Position numbers and translations under genes: made by a program. 64,000 nucleotides of DNA from Myxococcaceae bacterium (lineage in GTDB: Bacteria > Myxococcota > Myxococcia > Myxococcales > Myxococcaceae): positions 62,001 to 126,000 of the forward strand of contig JAEUJQ010000071.1 in the NCBI GenBank assembly GCA_016793095.1, in the 5' to 3' direction. The notes under the pieces are model-generated. The model did no database searches and had not been told where the DNA came from. It saw nothing but the letters and a program-made list of their open reading frames with translations. This document shows, piece by piece, positions 1 to 8,580 of the stretch (its first letter is position 1; each line of letters begins with the position of its first letter).

Positions 1-1
1 G

Positions 2-2302
2 CGCGGCGAGTCGATGCCGCTCGACCTCGACGCTGGAGCGCTGGTGCCCTTCGACGGAGGCCTGGGGACTTCACCGGTCGCCGTCATCAGTCCCAGGGTG
101 CTCGAGCTCGCGCCGGGCGCCAGCGGCACGCTCTCGAGCGCGTTCTCGTCGGGCCGTCGCCCCCTCACCTCACACTGGCGCAGCGCGGCGGACGGCGGGC
201 TGCAGCTCGCCTTCGACACGCCCGACACCACCGCCTCGTCGGTGCGGGTGTTTGCGCCGGACGCGGCGGGCGCCTACCCCTTCACCTTGAGGGTCACCGA
301 CGCGCTGGGTGAAGACAGCCCGGCCACGAGCGGCACCGTGCGTGTCGGCGCTCCGCCCACGCTCACCGCGATGGCGGTGGGTGGGACCACGATTGCACCG
401 GGCGCGCAGGTGACGCTGCAGGCCACAGCCGTCAGCACCGATGGCCGGCCCATCACCGACTACCGGTGGCTTCAGCGCACCGGCCCCGCCCCTGAGATGC
501 CGTCGTCTCCGCTCGGAGCGATGTTCACCTTCAGAGCGCCCCTCGTCTCGGGCCTCACCCCCATGACGTTCGAGGTGAAGGCGACGAACGACCTCGGCTT
601 CGAGAGCGCGCCGGTCACCATCACCCTCGCGCTCCAGCCCGTCACGCAGGCGACCCTGACGGCGGCGGCCACACCGGCGGTCGTGTTTCAGGACGGGGGT
701 CAGCACCTCGTGCAGCTGAACGCAGGTGTCATCGGCGGCGCGCCCGACGCGAGCTTCACGTTCTCGTGGGCGCCGCTCTCAGACGGGTGCCCGCTCGCGG
801 ACGGCGGCAGGGACCTCACCTGCCCCGAGGCGTGGACGTTGTCGAACCCGACGGGGTCGACGGTCGAGCTGTTCGCGCCCCGGGCGCCCGGTCATCGCAC
901 CCTCAACTTCACCGTCACGGCGACTCCGGGCGGGCTGACGAGCCAGGTGGCCGTCGACGTTCGCGACGCGCGGCCCCCGTCCTGCCGTCGCGTCTCGCTC
1001 AGCACCATCAGCCTCGAGGTGCAGTGTGACGAGCCGATGCTGGTGATGGGCGCCTTCGACGCGGGCCCGATGGGGCCCCTCGCGTCGGTCGTGGCCGATG
1101 GCGGCTCCGTGGTGGCCGCCTTCGAGTCGGTCGCGAGCCGATTTCCGATGGACATCGACCTGCCGCTCGTGGACCTCGGCGGCAACCCACCGGCGCCCTT
1201 CATCGTGAGCGGCACGCCCCGGCTCTCGTACCCGGCGACCTGGGTGACGCCGCCGAGCGTGACCTCCACCACCATGACGCGGCCGACGTGGCTGCGCCTG
1301 GGCCCGACAGCGTCCTTGCCGTCGCGTCGGGCGCTGGTGGGGCGCGCGACCGACGCCACCCATCGCAGGCTGCTGGTGCTCGACCCCACGCCCTGCACGG
1401 GGGTCTGCGCCGTCACGCCGAGCGTGTTCGAGAACATCAACGGCCAGGGCAACCAGCCCGCGCGCACCACGTCGGCGGTCAGCGTCGATGGTCGTGCCTA
1501 TGTCATCGTCTCGCCGGAGAACCCGCCGGGCCTCGTGGAGTACCGCAACGGCGTCTGGCGCGAGGTCCCCGTCTTCCTCTCGCCCATGTTGGGTGCGCTC
1601 GCCACCGACGGCCGGCAGTTGTGGGTGCTGAGCCAGGACGGCGGCGTCGTCGAGCGCCGCGCCTGGGCGCCGGGTGATGACGGCGGCTCGTACGGTCCGC
1701 CCGAGACGCTGCAGGCGGGCCTCTTCGACGTCACCTCGGCCGAGCTGGCCTTCACGCCACAAGGTCGGGCCTTCGCCGTCATCATCGACAACGCGACGCC
1801 GCTGCAGCTTCAGCTGACGGCTCCCGGCGTCTGGAGCCCGGCCTTCGACCAGCTCACCCTCGGGAACCAGCTCACCAGCGCGAAGGTCGTGGTCTTCGGC
1901 GAGAGCCTGCACGACGCGCTCGTTTTTCAGTTCGCGAGCGACGGCTTCGTGGAAGCGGCCGGGTGGAACTCCGCCCAGCAGCAGACGCTGTACGCCCCTG
2001 CCATCCCGCAGATGACGGGCGGGGTGCAGGACTACGACGTCGCGCGCTTCGGCAGAGGCGCCCTGGTGGCCTGGACGACCCCCTCGGGTGAGCTGCACCT
2101 GTCGCTGGTCGCGCGCCGGCCGTGGCTGATGGTCCCCGACATCGTCGTGAATGACGTGACGCTCGAGGACGGCGGCGTGCTGTGGAACGCGCAGCCCGCG
2201 CGTTGGCCGCGCGTCGTGGTCGAGGGGGCTGAGGTGCTCCTCTCGTGGCAGGAAGAGGTGGGCGCCGGCGCCTATGGCATGGCGGGCACCATCATTCGCT
2301 GA
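2..2302 (+). CDS. Secreted Ig/PKD-like repeat protein, 5' partial
   Basis: The frame is open from the window edge to a TGA at 2300, so the gene probably starts upstream; the first ATG is at 14. The visible 760 or so residues contain about three Ig/PKD-like beta-sandwich units (roughly residues 15-110, 112-206 and 210-320), each with the alternating Thr/Val and Pro/Gly pattern of cell-surface adhesion modules. The rest (about 320-762) reads like a repeated 'actual value versus displayed value' beta-propeller region, with recurring GRAYVIV and DGRQLWVL strands, but no enzyme motif. Proteins of this build are common surface lipoproteins in Myxococcota. The signal peptide or lipobox, if present, lies outside the window. 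The function is unknown and the domain calls are by eye. Confidence 0.75.
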   Translation, partial: RGESMPLDLDAGALVPFDGGLGTSPVAVISPRVLELAPGASGTLSSAFSSGRRPLTSHWRSAADGGLQLAFDTPDTTASSVRVFAPDAAGAYPFTLRVTDALGEDSPATSGTVRVGAPPTLTAMAVGGTTIAPGAQVTLQATAVSTDGRPITDYRWLQRTGPAPEMPSSPLGAMFTFRAPLVSGLTPMTFEVKATNDLGFESAPVTITLALQPVTQATLTAAATPAVVFQDGGQHLVQLNAGVIGGAPDASFTFSWAPLSDGCPLADGGRDLTCPEAWTLSNPTGSTVELFAPRAPGHRTLNFTVTATPGGLTSQVAVDVRDARPPSCRRVSLSTISLEVQCDEPMLVMGAFDAGPMGPLASVVADGGSVVAAFESVASRFPMDIDLPLVDLGGNPPAPFIVSGTPRLSYPATWVTPPSVTSTTMTRPTWLRLGPTASLPSRRALVGRATDATHRRLLVLDPTPCTGVCAVTPSVFENINGQGNQPARTTSAVSVDGRAYVIVSPENPPGLVEYRNGVWREVPVFLSPMLGALATDGRQLWVLSQDGGVVERRAWAPGDDGGSYGPPETLQAGLFDVTSAELAFTPQGRAFAVIIDNATPLQLQLTAPGVWSPAFDQLTLGNQLTSAKVVVFGESLHDALVFQFASDGFVEAAGWNSAQQQTLYAPAIPQMTGGVQDYDVARFGRGALVAWTTPSGELHLSLVARRPWLMVPDIVVNDVTLEDGGVLWNAQPARWPRVVVEGAEVLLSWQEEVGAGAYGMAGTIIR

Positions 2303-2412
2303 CGGCGCCTTTCGCCTTCGCAGGAAGAAGAGGTCAGCACGCGCCCGAGTGAGAAAGCCGGGGGTGTGTCACCGTTCAAGGGTGGTGTCCGCCATGGACG
2401 AGTCCCCCGTTG

Positions 2413-2437
2413 TGGAGGACCCTGGAATCGAACCAGG
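2413..2437 (-). other. tRNA 3'-end remnant (T-arm plus acceptor strand)
   Basis: Read on the minus strand, 2437-2421 is a perfect T-arm: 5-bp stem CCTGG/CCAGG around a TTCGATT loop. It holds an exact B-box, GGTTCGATTCC. It is followed by a 7-base acceptor strand GTCCTCC and an A discriminator at 2413. No matching 5' acceptor half (GGAGGAC) or canonical D and anticodon arms are found upstream on that strand. The nearest candidate pairs only 5 of 7 positions. This therefore looks like a tRNA fragment rather than an intact gene, as left at the edge of elements that integrate into tRNA 3' ends. A very divergent tRNA or a chance hit is possible. Confidence 0.4.
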
Positions 2438-2483
2438 TTGTTTGCGTGTATGGCCTCATCGGCCGGGCGCGTGCTGTCCCTGC

Positions 2484-4148
2484 TCACACGCGCGGCGAAT
2501 TCTTTCCTGACCACGGCGTCGCGACGACATCGGTTTCCGCCTGCGCGAGGGCGGCCTCGGTGGCGCGACGGTGCAGCTCGGGCCACTCGACGAGCGCCCG
2601 CTTCACCGCGGCGGCGAGCGCGGCCTGCCCCGAGGGGAACGCCGAGGCGGCGCCCATCACCCCGAGCAGCGCCTCGCGCGCTTCCCGCGCCGACGGAGTT
2701 CGCCGCGTGAGGTCGCGCTCGAGCAGGGCCATCACCACCGCGTCGAGCTCCGCGGGCACCTCGGGCCGCAGCTGCGACGGTCTGGGGATGGGCATCGTGA
2801 AGACGGCCTGCTGTGACGCGAGGTCGTCGCCGACGGGGAAGAGCCGGCGCCCGGTGAGGGCTTCATGCAGCGTGGCGCCCAGCGCGAAGAGGTCGACCCG
2901 CCCGTCGATGGGCTCTCCGGCCGCCTGCTCGGGCGCGAGGTAGCCGGGCTTGCCCTTCACGTGGCCGACCTGCGTCAGGTGGGTGCGCGAGGCGGCGCGC
3001 GCGATGCCGAAGTCGGCCACCTTCACCTCGCCGAGCGTCGAGAGCAGGACGTTCGGCGGGTTCAAGTCCCGGTGGATGAGGTTCATCGGCGCGCCGTCGG
3101 GGCCGACGCGGCGGTGCACGTAGTCGAGCGCCTGGCACAGCTCGATGGCGAGGAACGAGACGGCGGGAAGCGGGAGCCCGCCCGCCTGGTGCACGTCGAG
3201 CACGCGCTTGAGCGACAGCCCGTCGATGTACTCCATGGCGAGGAAGAACGAGTCGCCGTGGCGGCCGAAGTCGAGCACCTGCACCACGTTCGGGTGGTTC
3301 AGCCGGCTGCAGAGCTCGGCCTCGAGGCGGAACAGCTTCAGGAACTCGCCGTCGGCGGCGTACGCCGGGAGGACCTTCTTGAGCGCCACCGTCTTCTCGA
3401 AGCCGCCCTCGGGGCTGTAGGTGGCCTTGAAGACCTCGGCCATGCCGCCGGCGCCGACCCGCTCGTGCAAGAGGTACTTGCCCATCACGTCCTTCGCGCG
3501 AACGGCCGACAGGGCCTCGGCGGCGCGGCGGTTGAAGTGGCCCACGAAGAGCGCCGTCACCACGCCGGCCGAGAAGAGCAGCAGCACCCGCACCGCGAAG
3601 AGGGGTGGGCGTAGCGTCACCAGCGTGTCGGGGCCGAGGCGCGGCCACGCCACGAAGACGTAGAGCAGCGAGTACTCGAGGGCAGCGATGGCGCCGGCGC
3701 CGAGGGCGAGGGCGCGGCTGCCGCGAAACCCCGACAGCGACACCAGCGTGCCCCACAGCACCAGCGGCGGGGCGGTGAGGGCGTACTCGACGCTCGAGAG
3801 CCGGCTGTCGGCGAGGAAGAGCAGCGACGGGGCCGACACCTCGATGGCGACGTTCACCCAGCGGACGCCCGGGCGGTACCAGCCGCGCCGAAGCGCCCGG
3901 TCCTGCACGAAGAAGAAGGCCGCGATGGCGCCGAGCACCACGACGAGCAGCGCCCCGAGGCGCCACCCGATGAACGGGCCGAGCGCGACCGAGGTGAGCG
4001 ACGCGAGCGCCGCCACCACGCTCATGTAGCGCGCGACCGACGCCTCACGCGCGGGCGCGTCCTTCTTCAGGTGCTCGTCGAGAACTCGCTGGCCGGCGGA
4101 GGACGAGGAGGCTCCCACGGGCGTCGAGCCTAGCCCGAGCCCGCTCAC
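2484..4148 (-). CDS. Membrane-anchored Ser/Thr protein kinase
   Basis: A 554-residue protein with the membrane part first and the kinase last. About six hydrophobic segments lie between residues 43 and 205. A Hanks-type kinase domain follows at about 225-500. It shows the glycine loop GAGGMAEV (232-239), the ATP lysine in VALKK (254-258), the catalytic loop HRDLNPPN (359-366), DFG (379-381) and APE (406-408). The usual HRDLK lysine is Asn here, a substitution often seen in myxobacterial kinases. The start is GTG at 4148; no strong ribosome site is visible, and the next in-frame ATG is residue 42. The topology puts the kinase in the cytoplasm with a polytopic sensor-like anchor. The substrate is unknown. 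The gene was probably once coupled to a gene whose tail remains just upstream (4155-4214). Confidence 0.88.
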   Translation of the reverse strand: MSGLGLGSTPVGASSSSAGQRVLDEHLKKDAPAREASVARYMSVVAALASLTSVALGPFIGWRLGALLVVVLGAIAAFFFVQDRALRRGWYRPGVRWVNVAIEVSAPSLLFLADSRLSSVEYALTAPPLVLWGTLVSLSGFRGSRALALGAGAIAALEYSLLYVFVAWPRLGPDTLVTLRPPLFAVRVLLLFSAGVVTALFVGHFNRRAAEALSAVRAKDVMGKYLLHERVGAGGMAEVFKATYSPEGGFEKTVALKKVLPAYAADGEFLKLFRLEAELCSRLNHPNVVQVLDFGRHGDSFFLAMEYIDGLSLKRVLDVHQAGGLPLPAVSFLAIELCQALDYVHRRVGPDGAPMNLIHRDLNPPNVLLSTLGEVKVADFGIARAASRTHLTQVGHVKGKPGYLAPEQAAGEPIDGRVDLFALGATLHEALTGRRLFPVGDDLASQQAVFTMPIPRPSQLRPEVPAELDAVVMALLERDLTRRTPSAREAREALLGVMGAASAFPSGQAALAAAVKRALVEWPELHRRATEAALAQAETDVVATPWSGKNSPRV

Positions 4149-4154
4149 TGAGGC

Positions 4155-4214
4155 TCAGCCCTTGAGGATGGCCGCCACCAGCAGCGCGACCTGGCTGTCG
4201 AGCGAGTTGGGGCC
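4155..4214 (-). pseudogene. Truncated 3' tail of a lost gene
   Basis: On the minus strand this stretch reads GPNSLDSQVALLVAAILKG followed by TGA, only 6 bases before the GTG of the kinase. The helix-like sequence and close spacing look like the C-terminus of a real gene coupled to the kinase. Upstream of it (towards 4260) no sensible coding frame continues and base composition falls. I infer a gene beheaded by insertion of the lower-GC segment that carries the protease. The tail is too short to name the family. Confidence 0.35.
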
Positions 4215-4299
4215 AGTGGATGGTCTGAGTGTGAGTGCTGTCGGCGCGAACGACCTGCGCCTCAACCCAGGGAGTGGATAGCCCACTCCGATACAGTAG

Positions 4300-5997
4300 C
4301 TACTTGTAGAAACGGGTCCAATTCGGTGTGAACATTCCAGAAGTCGTCTCGCGAATCGAAAAAACCTCGCCGTTCATCGCCACACCAAACAACTGCGCAC
4401 GGCCATCCGTGACCTTCCCTGTGGTCAAGAGTTCAAAACCACTTGTGTAGGCGGGATTGGCTTGCGGCATCGGAATCAGAGCGCTCCATGACGAGCCGTC
4501 CGCCGCCCGAATCCGTTGCACAAAGTCACCATTATAGCTCGATCCAAAGAAGCTGACACGACCGTCCTGCAAGACCCCAGCTGCAACAGCACGCCAGGCG
4601 CTATTGTGTTGAACCGCCCATGCCGGACATACCGCCCATGCCGGACATATAAATTGCACGAGCCCTGAGTAGTTGCCATTGACGCCCCAGGCAGTTTTGA
4701 CTTCGCCATCATCATTCCCAACAAAGACTTGATGAACGCCATCAAAATACACCGCGCCAAGAGTACGCGAACGCGGTTGCGTTCCGATCGTGACCCACGC
4801 CGACCACGCGGAGTTCCACCCACCCAGCTTGTGCGACACGCGAATCGTCCCGTCGAACCCAAGAATGAAGAGATGAGTCTGCACCCCGGCCGCCCCGGTC
4901 GCAACCACATCAGCAACCCCTACCGGAACGGCCTGTGACGCCCACCCACTCCAGCAGCCATCGGTGCAAGCTTGCCATTTGGTGCGCAACTCGCCATCGA
5001 AAGCACGCCAGATCTGCTGATGCCCATTAGAGAGATTGACGGCCGCCAGCCGTCCGCTGGCGGTGTTGCTGTCGAATGAATTCCACGGCGTGAATCCGCT
5101 GTTGGCTGCTGTCGTTGTGTTCTGGCGAACCGCGATGAGGCTCGTACCCGACGCATAGACAGTCATTCGACCGTCCGAGGCAACTGCCGTCGCGAGCCCA
5201 CGGGCGCTGTCTGGCGCGTACGTATACATGAGTCCACTCGCAGCAACATTGCCGTTCAACCCGCTGCACGTCGAATCGCTACAGTGATTGCCAACGCCCA
5301 CGCAGTTCATTGACTGAACACCGACAAGCTCGGCTACCGGCCCATTCTGACGCCAGACGGGGCCGCCGGACGCCCCCCCCATAACGTCGCAATTGTGATA
5401 GAGCGAGTTGTCCTGTTGAGCATTGACCACGCAAGACTCGGCGCCTGGACGGTTCGCGAACAAGTCGCCGTGATAGCCAAACAGCGTAGCCGAGAAAGAG
5501 CCTGCGCCTGGAACTGCTCGGACCATGTGCTGGAAGTTGGGCCCAAAGAGAGCGGAGAAGTCCGTCTCCAACGCGATGATTGCCCAATCCCCCCAGTATT
5601 CCCAATCTGCAGGGTCGCGTCCATAGGTCACACGATCTGCCCAGACCGTGTACGGGCCTGCGCCGGGGGTTTGAATTCCGAATTGGGGTTGGAAGAAGAT
5701 CTGGCCGACGGGCGCATAGGTGCCGTCGGTTTTGATGAGGCAATGTGCTGCGGTCATTACCTTGTTGCCACCGATTATCGTCGCAGTGCAAGTGCCCGTC
5801 TGACCCCCGGGGCCGCACATTGCGCAGCTGATCTTTCCCACGGCACCTTGAGGAAAGGTGAGCGTCGAGATTGGCACGCGATTGTCAGAACCACACATCA
5901 GCCCAGCTCTCAGCGACTCCACTGCACTCGTAGGCTGCTCATTCGGAGCTCCACACGCAACAAGAGAAACCGCCAAGACCCCGGTCAAGCGATTCAT
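4300..5997 (-). CDS. Trypsin-like serine protease lipoprotein with PLL-type lectin propeller
   Basis: 565 residues. The N-terminus has a short lipoprotein signal ending in LVAC (Cys15), so the protein is probably lipid-anchored and exported. A trypsin/V8-fold protease follows: TAAHC gives His85, GDWAII gives Asp137 and GGASGGP gives Ser210. The residue before the serine is Ala rather than the Asp of GDSGGP, as in some glutamyl-endopeptidase-like members. Residues about 255-565 hold repeated units of about 48 residues with FDG/NGE turns and W..W..W spacing, as in PLL-type sugar-binding beta-propellers. A strong GGGAGGAA ribosome site lies just upstream of the ATG. Base composition is clearly lower in G+C than in flanking genes, suggesting transfer. 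A role in predation or prey binding is inference. Confidence 0.85.
   Translation of the reverse strand: MNRLTGVLAVSLVACGAPNEQPTSAVESLRAGLMCGSDNRVPISTLTFPQGAVGKISCAMCGPGGQTGTCTATIIGGNKVMTAAHCLIKTDGTYAPVGQIFFQPQFGIQTPGAGPYTVWADRVTYGRDPADWEYWGDWAIIALETDFSALFGPNFQHMVRAVPGAGSFSATLFGYHGDLFANRPGAESCVVNAQQDNSLYHNCDVMGGASGGPVWRQNGPVAELVGVQSMNCVGVGNHCSDSTCSGLNGNVAASGLMYTYAPDSARGLATAVASDGRMTVYASGTSLIAVRQNTTTAANSGFTPWNSFDSNTASGRLAAVNLSNGHQQIWRAFDGELRTKWQACTDGCWSGWASQAVPVGVADVVATGAAGVQTHLFILGFDGTIRVSHKLGGWNSAWSAWVTIGTQPRSRTLGAVYFDGVHQVFVGNDDGEVKTAWGVNGNYSGLVQFICPAWAVCPAWAVQHNSAWRAVAAGVLQDGRVSFFGSSYNGDFVQRIRAADGSSWSALIPMPQANPAYTSGFELLTTGKVTDGRAQLFGVAMNGEVFSIRETTSGMFTPNWTRFYK
4614..4649 (-). repeat. 18-bp perfect tandem duplication
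   Basis: The unit CCGCCCATGCCGGACATA occurs at 4614-4631 and again at 4632-4649, in frame within the protease-lectin gene. It duplicates the peptide CPAWAV in one propeller blade. It is a small in-frame slippage or duplication that adds six residues and two cysteines. Confidence 0.9.
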
Positions 5998-6079
5998 GTG
6001 AGTTCCTCCCGAGCTGGGGCAATGTTCCCGCGTCTGGTGGAGTCCAACTATACCACGAACTCGGCTGTCGGCCCATTTC

Positions 6080-6119
6080 GATGATGCTGAGCGATGTCTT
6101 GATGAAGCTGAGCGATGTC
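6080..6119. promoter_or_regulatory. Paired 19-bp direct repeats in a divergent promoter region
   Basis: The 246-bp gap 5998-6243 separates the minus-strand protease gene from the plus-strand membrane-protein gene. In it, GATGATGCTGAGCGATGTC (6080-6098) and GATGAAGCTGAGCGATGTC (6101-6119) match at 18 of 19 positions. Their starts are 21 bases apart, two helical turns. Such spacing suits a dimeric activator or repressor binding one face of the DNA. The repeats lie about 80-120 bp upstream of the protease ATG. No clear -10/-35 pair was found. Confidence 0.5.
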
Positions 6120-6243
6120 ACGCGGCGTAGGATCCGCGTCCTTTGACGTCGAGGCCGGCGACGGTCTGGTCTCGGCGAGGAAGCAGTTGTCTCAATGTTC
6201 GCATAGTCGTAGGGGCCAAGGGCCCTGACTGCAGGGCAACCCC

Positions 6244-7803
6244 ATGGAACCTCAGCCCACCAGCCCGGCGCCTCACCCGAACCTCTTCGAGCTGCTGCGC
6301 GGTGATGCGGTGCTTCTCGCCAGCTTCGTTGCGCTTTCGCTCGCTGTCCTCGCGCCGCTCACCCAGACCCCGATACTCCCGCTCAACGATCTCCCGAACC
6401 ACGTGGCCATGTCGGCGCTCCTCCGGCACATGTGGAGCGGCGATAGCGTGGCGGCCTTCCACTTCGAGGTCCAGCCGCACCCGGCGCCATACTGGCTCAC
6501 CTATCTCCTGATCCTCGCGGCCTCGTATGTGCTTCCGACGCTTGCGGCCGCGAAGTTCGTCGTCGCCGTCTGCCTGCTCTCGGTGCCCCTCAGCACGATG
6601 CGGCTCCTGGTCGCGCTCGGGCGGTCGCCGCGGCTCGCCCTCTGGAGCTTCGCGCTCTGCTGGGACTTCAGCCTCAGCATGGGCTTCATCGCGTACACCC
6701 TCAGCGTCTCGCTCAGCTTCGTCTTCCTCGCGCGCTGCATCGAGTCACTGAACGCGAAGCCTCCGAGGTCGTCGCTTCTCGCGACAGTGGGCCTCGGGCT
6801 GCTCCTCGCACAGAGTCATGGGCACGCGGCTGGGGGTGCGTCGGTGCTCGTCTTCGCCGCTGCGCTCGTCGAGGCCCGTCGGCCCCGCGTGCTGCTGCGT
6901 GGGCTGGCCCTGGCTGCGGTGCCCATGCTGGGTCTCGTTCCGTGGCTGATGCTTGGAGCAGGTTCGGGGGGCGGAGCGCGCCCTGAACACATCGGCTTCT
7001 GGCCTGACGTCGGTGAGCGGATGAGTCGAATGTTCCATTACACCGTGGACCTGGTGAACGGTCAGACGGAGCGGAACGTCCTCGGCCTGGCGTTCGTGTT
7101 CCTGCTTCTGGCGCCGCTGGCCCTGGCGGCATGGACCGGCGGCGATGGTCACGCCGCGCGTCCACGAGCGCTCTACCTGGCGGCCTGGCTGCTCTACCTC
7201 GTGATGCCTGCCTCCCTCGTGTGGCCCTTCCCCCAGCTGCTCATTCACGAGCGCCACGCCACGATGATCCTCCTGCTCGGGCTGGCGTTGCCCGCGGCTT
7301 CATTCGCGGGCCGGCAAGTCTGGCGGCTGGTGCCCGGCGCCGTCGTCGCGCTGGCGGTGGCTGCCGTCATCACCGTTCAGTGTGCGCGCTTCTCTCGCGA
7401 GGTCGAGCCCTTCGTTGCGATCATCGAAGCCGTTCCCAAGGCGAGTCGAATCGCCTGGGTGCTCTGGCAGCAGCGAACGCCGGAGTCGGTGCGCGACACG
7501 ATGCCTCAGGTGCCGGCGTACCTGCTCGCGGACAAGGGTGGATACTCACCGTATCTCTTCCAGACGCCCAACCTGCCGCTGCGCTACCGGGCGGAGCGTC
7601 ATCTGCCGCATCCGCACTGGCACCAGCCCGATCAGTTCAGCCTCGCGCAGCACGGGATTCACTACGACTTCGTGCTCGTCCAGGGAAAGCAGCTCGATCG
7701 CCTCCAGCCCGGACTCGTCGACGTTCCAGAGGGCCGGTTTCGGGCGACGGTCGTCCTCGAGTCCGGGATCTGGCGGCTGTACCGCATGGGACGCGAGCTG
7801 TGA
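6244..7803 (+). CDS. Polytopic GT-C-like membrane protein, function unknown
   Basis: 519 residues with about ten to eleven hydrophobic helices up to about residue 380, then a soluble C-terminal part of about 140 residues. The first loop carries the LNDLPNH motif. An acidic, His-containing first loop resembles those of GT-C fold glycosyltransferases that use polyprenyl-phosphate sugars. The C-terminal part repeats the pattern seen in other proteins of this locus (an extracytoplasmic domain after the last helix). The gene starts a plus-strand run with the methyltransferase and GT2 downstream (48-bp gap, then a 4-bp overlap). The GT-C assignment is an inference from topology and neighbours; no Pfam family is recognised with certainty. 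Confidence 0.75.
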   Translation: MEPQPTSPAPHPNLFELLRGDAVLLASFVALSLAVLAPLTQTPILPLNDLPNHVAMSALLRHMWSGDSVAAFHFEVQPHPAPYWLTYLLILAASYVLPTLAAAKFVVAVCLLSVPLSTMRLLVALGRSPRLALWSFALCWDFSLSMGFIAYTLSVSLSFVFLARCIESLNAKPPRSSLLATVGLGLLLAQSHGHAAGGASVLVFAAALVEARRPRVLLRGLALAAVPMLGLVPWLMLGAGSGGGARPEHIGFWPDVGERMSRMFHYTVDLVNGQTERNVLGLAFVFLLLAPLALAAWTGGDGHAARPRALYLAAWLLYLVMPASLVWPFPQLLIHERHATMILLLGLALPAASFAGRQVWRLVPGAVVALAVAAVITVQCARFSREVEPFVAIIEAVPKASRIAWVLWQQRTPESVRDTMPQVPAYLLADKGGYSPYLFQTPNLPLRYRAERHLPHPHWHQPDQFSLAQHGIHYDFVLVQGKQLDRLQPGLVDVPEGRFRATVVLESGIWRLYRMGREL

Positions 7804-7851
7804 CCATTGGCTCCGGTCCACACGGAGCCGGAACTACGGTAGGAGTGCGGC

Positions 7852-8580
7852 ATGGAATCGGCAGAGTTCGAGAAGCACGAGCGCCTCGAGCGCGACCACT
7901 GGTGGTTCGAGGGTCGTCGCCGGTGCATCGCCGCCGTGCTCACACGGGAGCTGCCTCCGGCTTCAGACCGCGCGATCCTCGATGTCGGCTGCGGCACGGG
8001 CGGCATGTTCCCGATGCTCTACCGATTCGGACGAGTGAGCGGCGCGGAGTACTCCGCCGACGCCCGCGAGCGCGCTCGGCGTCTCTTCCCAGATGTCGAG
8101 GTGAGCCCGTGTGAGCTGCCTGACACGCTGCCGCCCGGGCCCTTCGATGTCGTGACTGCGTTCGACGTCATCGAGCACGTGGATGATCCGGTCGCGTCGC
8201 TCCGGGCGATGGTTACGCGGCTGAGGCCGAATGGGCGCGTGGTCATCACCGTCCCAGCACTCCAGCTGCTCTGGAGCCAGCATGACGTGACGCTGCAGCA
8301 CCGCCGTCGCTACTCACGAGCGATGCTGCTCGAGCAGCTCGCGGCCGCCGGCTTGCGCGTGACCTACGACTCGTTCTTCAACACGGGCCTCTTCCCGATG
8401 GTCGCAGCGGCCCGTCTCGTCGAACGCGTCCGTGGCCCGGGAACGGGGAGCGATCTCGCGCCCGTCTCCCCACTCATCAACGCGGCCCTGCGCGAGTTCT
8501 TCGGAGCCGAGGCCCGGGTGCTCTCGCGCGGTCGCCTGCCGATCGGCGTCTCGCTCATCGCAGTGGGCACACCTTCATGA
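7852..8580 (+). CDS. SAM-dependent class I methyltransferase
   Basis: 242 residues. The SAM-binding motif I is ILDVGCGTGG (about 42-51) and a later FDVIEHVDDP strand is typical of Methyltransf_11/23-type enzymes acting on small molecules or lipid-linked sugars. The N-terminus KHERLERDHWWFEGRR is typical of methyltransferases in polysaccharide and glycolipid clusters. The stop overlaps the start of the GT2 gene by 4 bases (ATGA), implying coupled translation. The acceptor cannot be read from the sequence; a sugar or lipid intermediate of this locus is the simplest guess. Confidence 0.87.
   Translation: MESAEFEKHERLERDHWWFEGRRRCIAAVLTRELPPASDRAILDVGCGTGGMFPMLYRFGRVSGAEYSADARERARRLFPDVEVSPCELPDTLPPGPFDVVTAFDVIEHVDDPVASLRAMVTRLRPNGRVVITVPALQLLWSQHDVTLQHRRRYSRAMLLEQLAAAGLRVTYDSFFNTGLFPMVAAARLVERVRGPGTGSDLAPVSPLINAALREFFGAEARVLSRGRLPIGVSLIAVGTPS

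Noticed and set aside
2411-2490. Complete tRNA gene on the minus strand.
   Set aside because: The T-arm and acceptor 3' strand fit, but the 5' acceptor pairs only 5 of 7 bases and no D or anticodon arm with a proper loop can be drawn.
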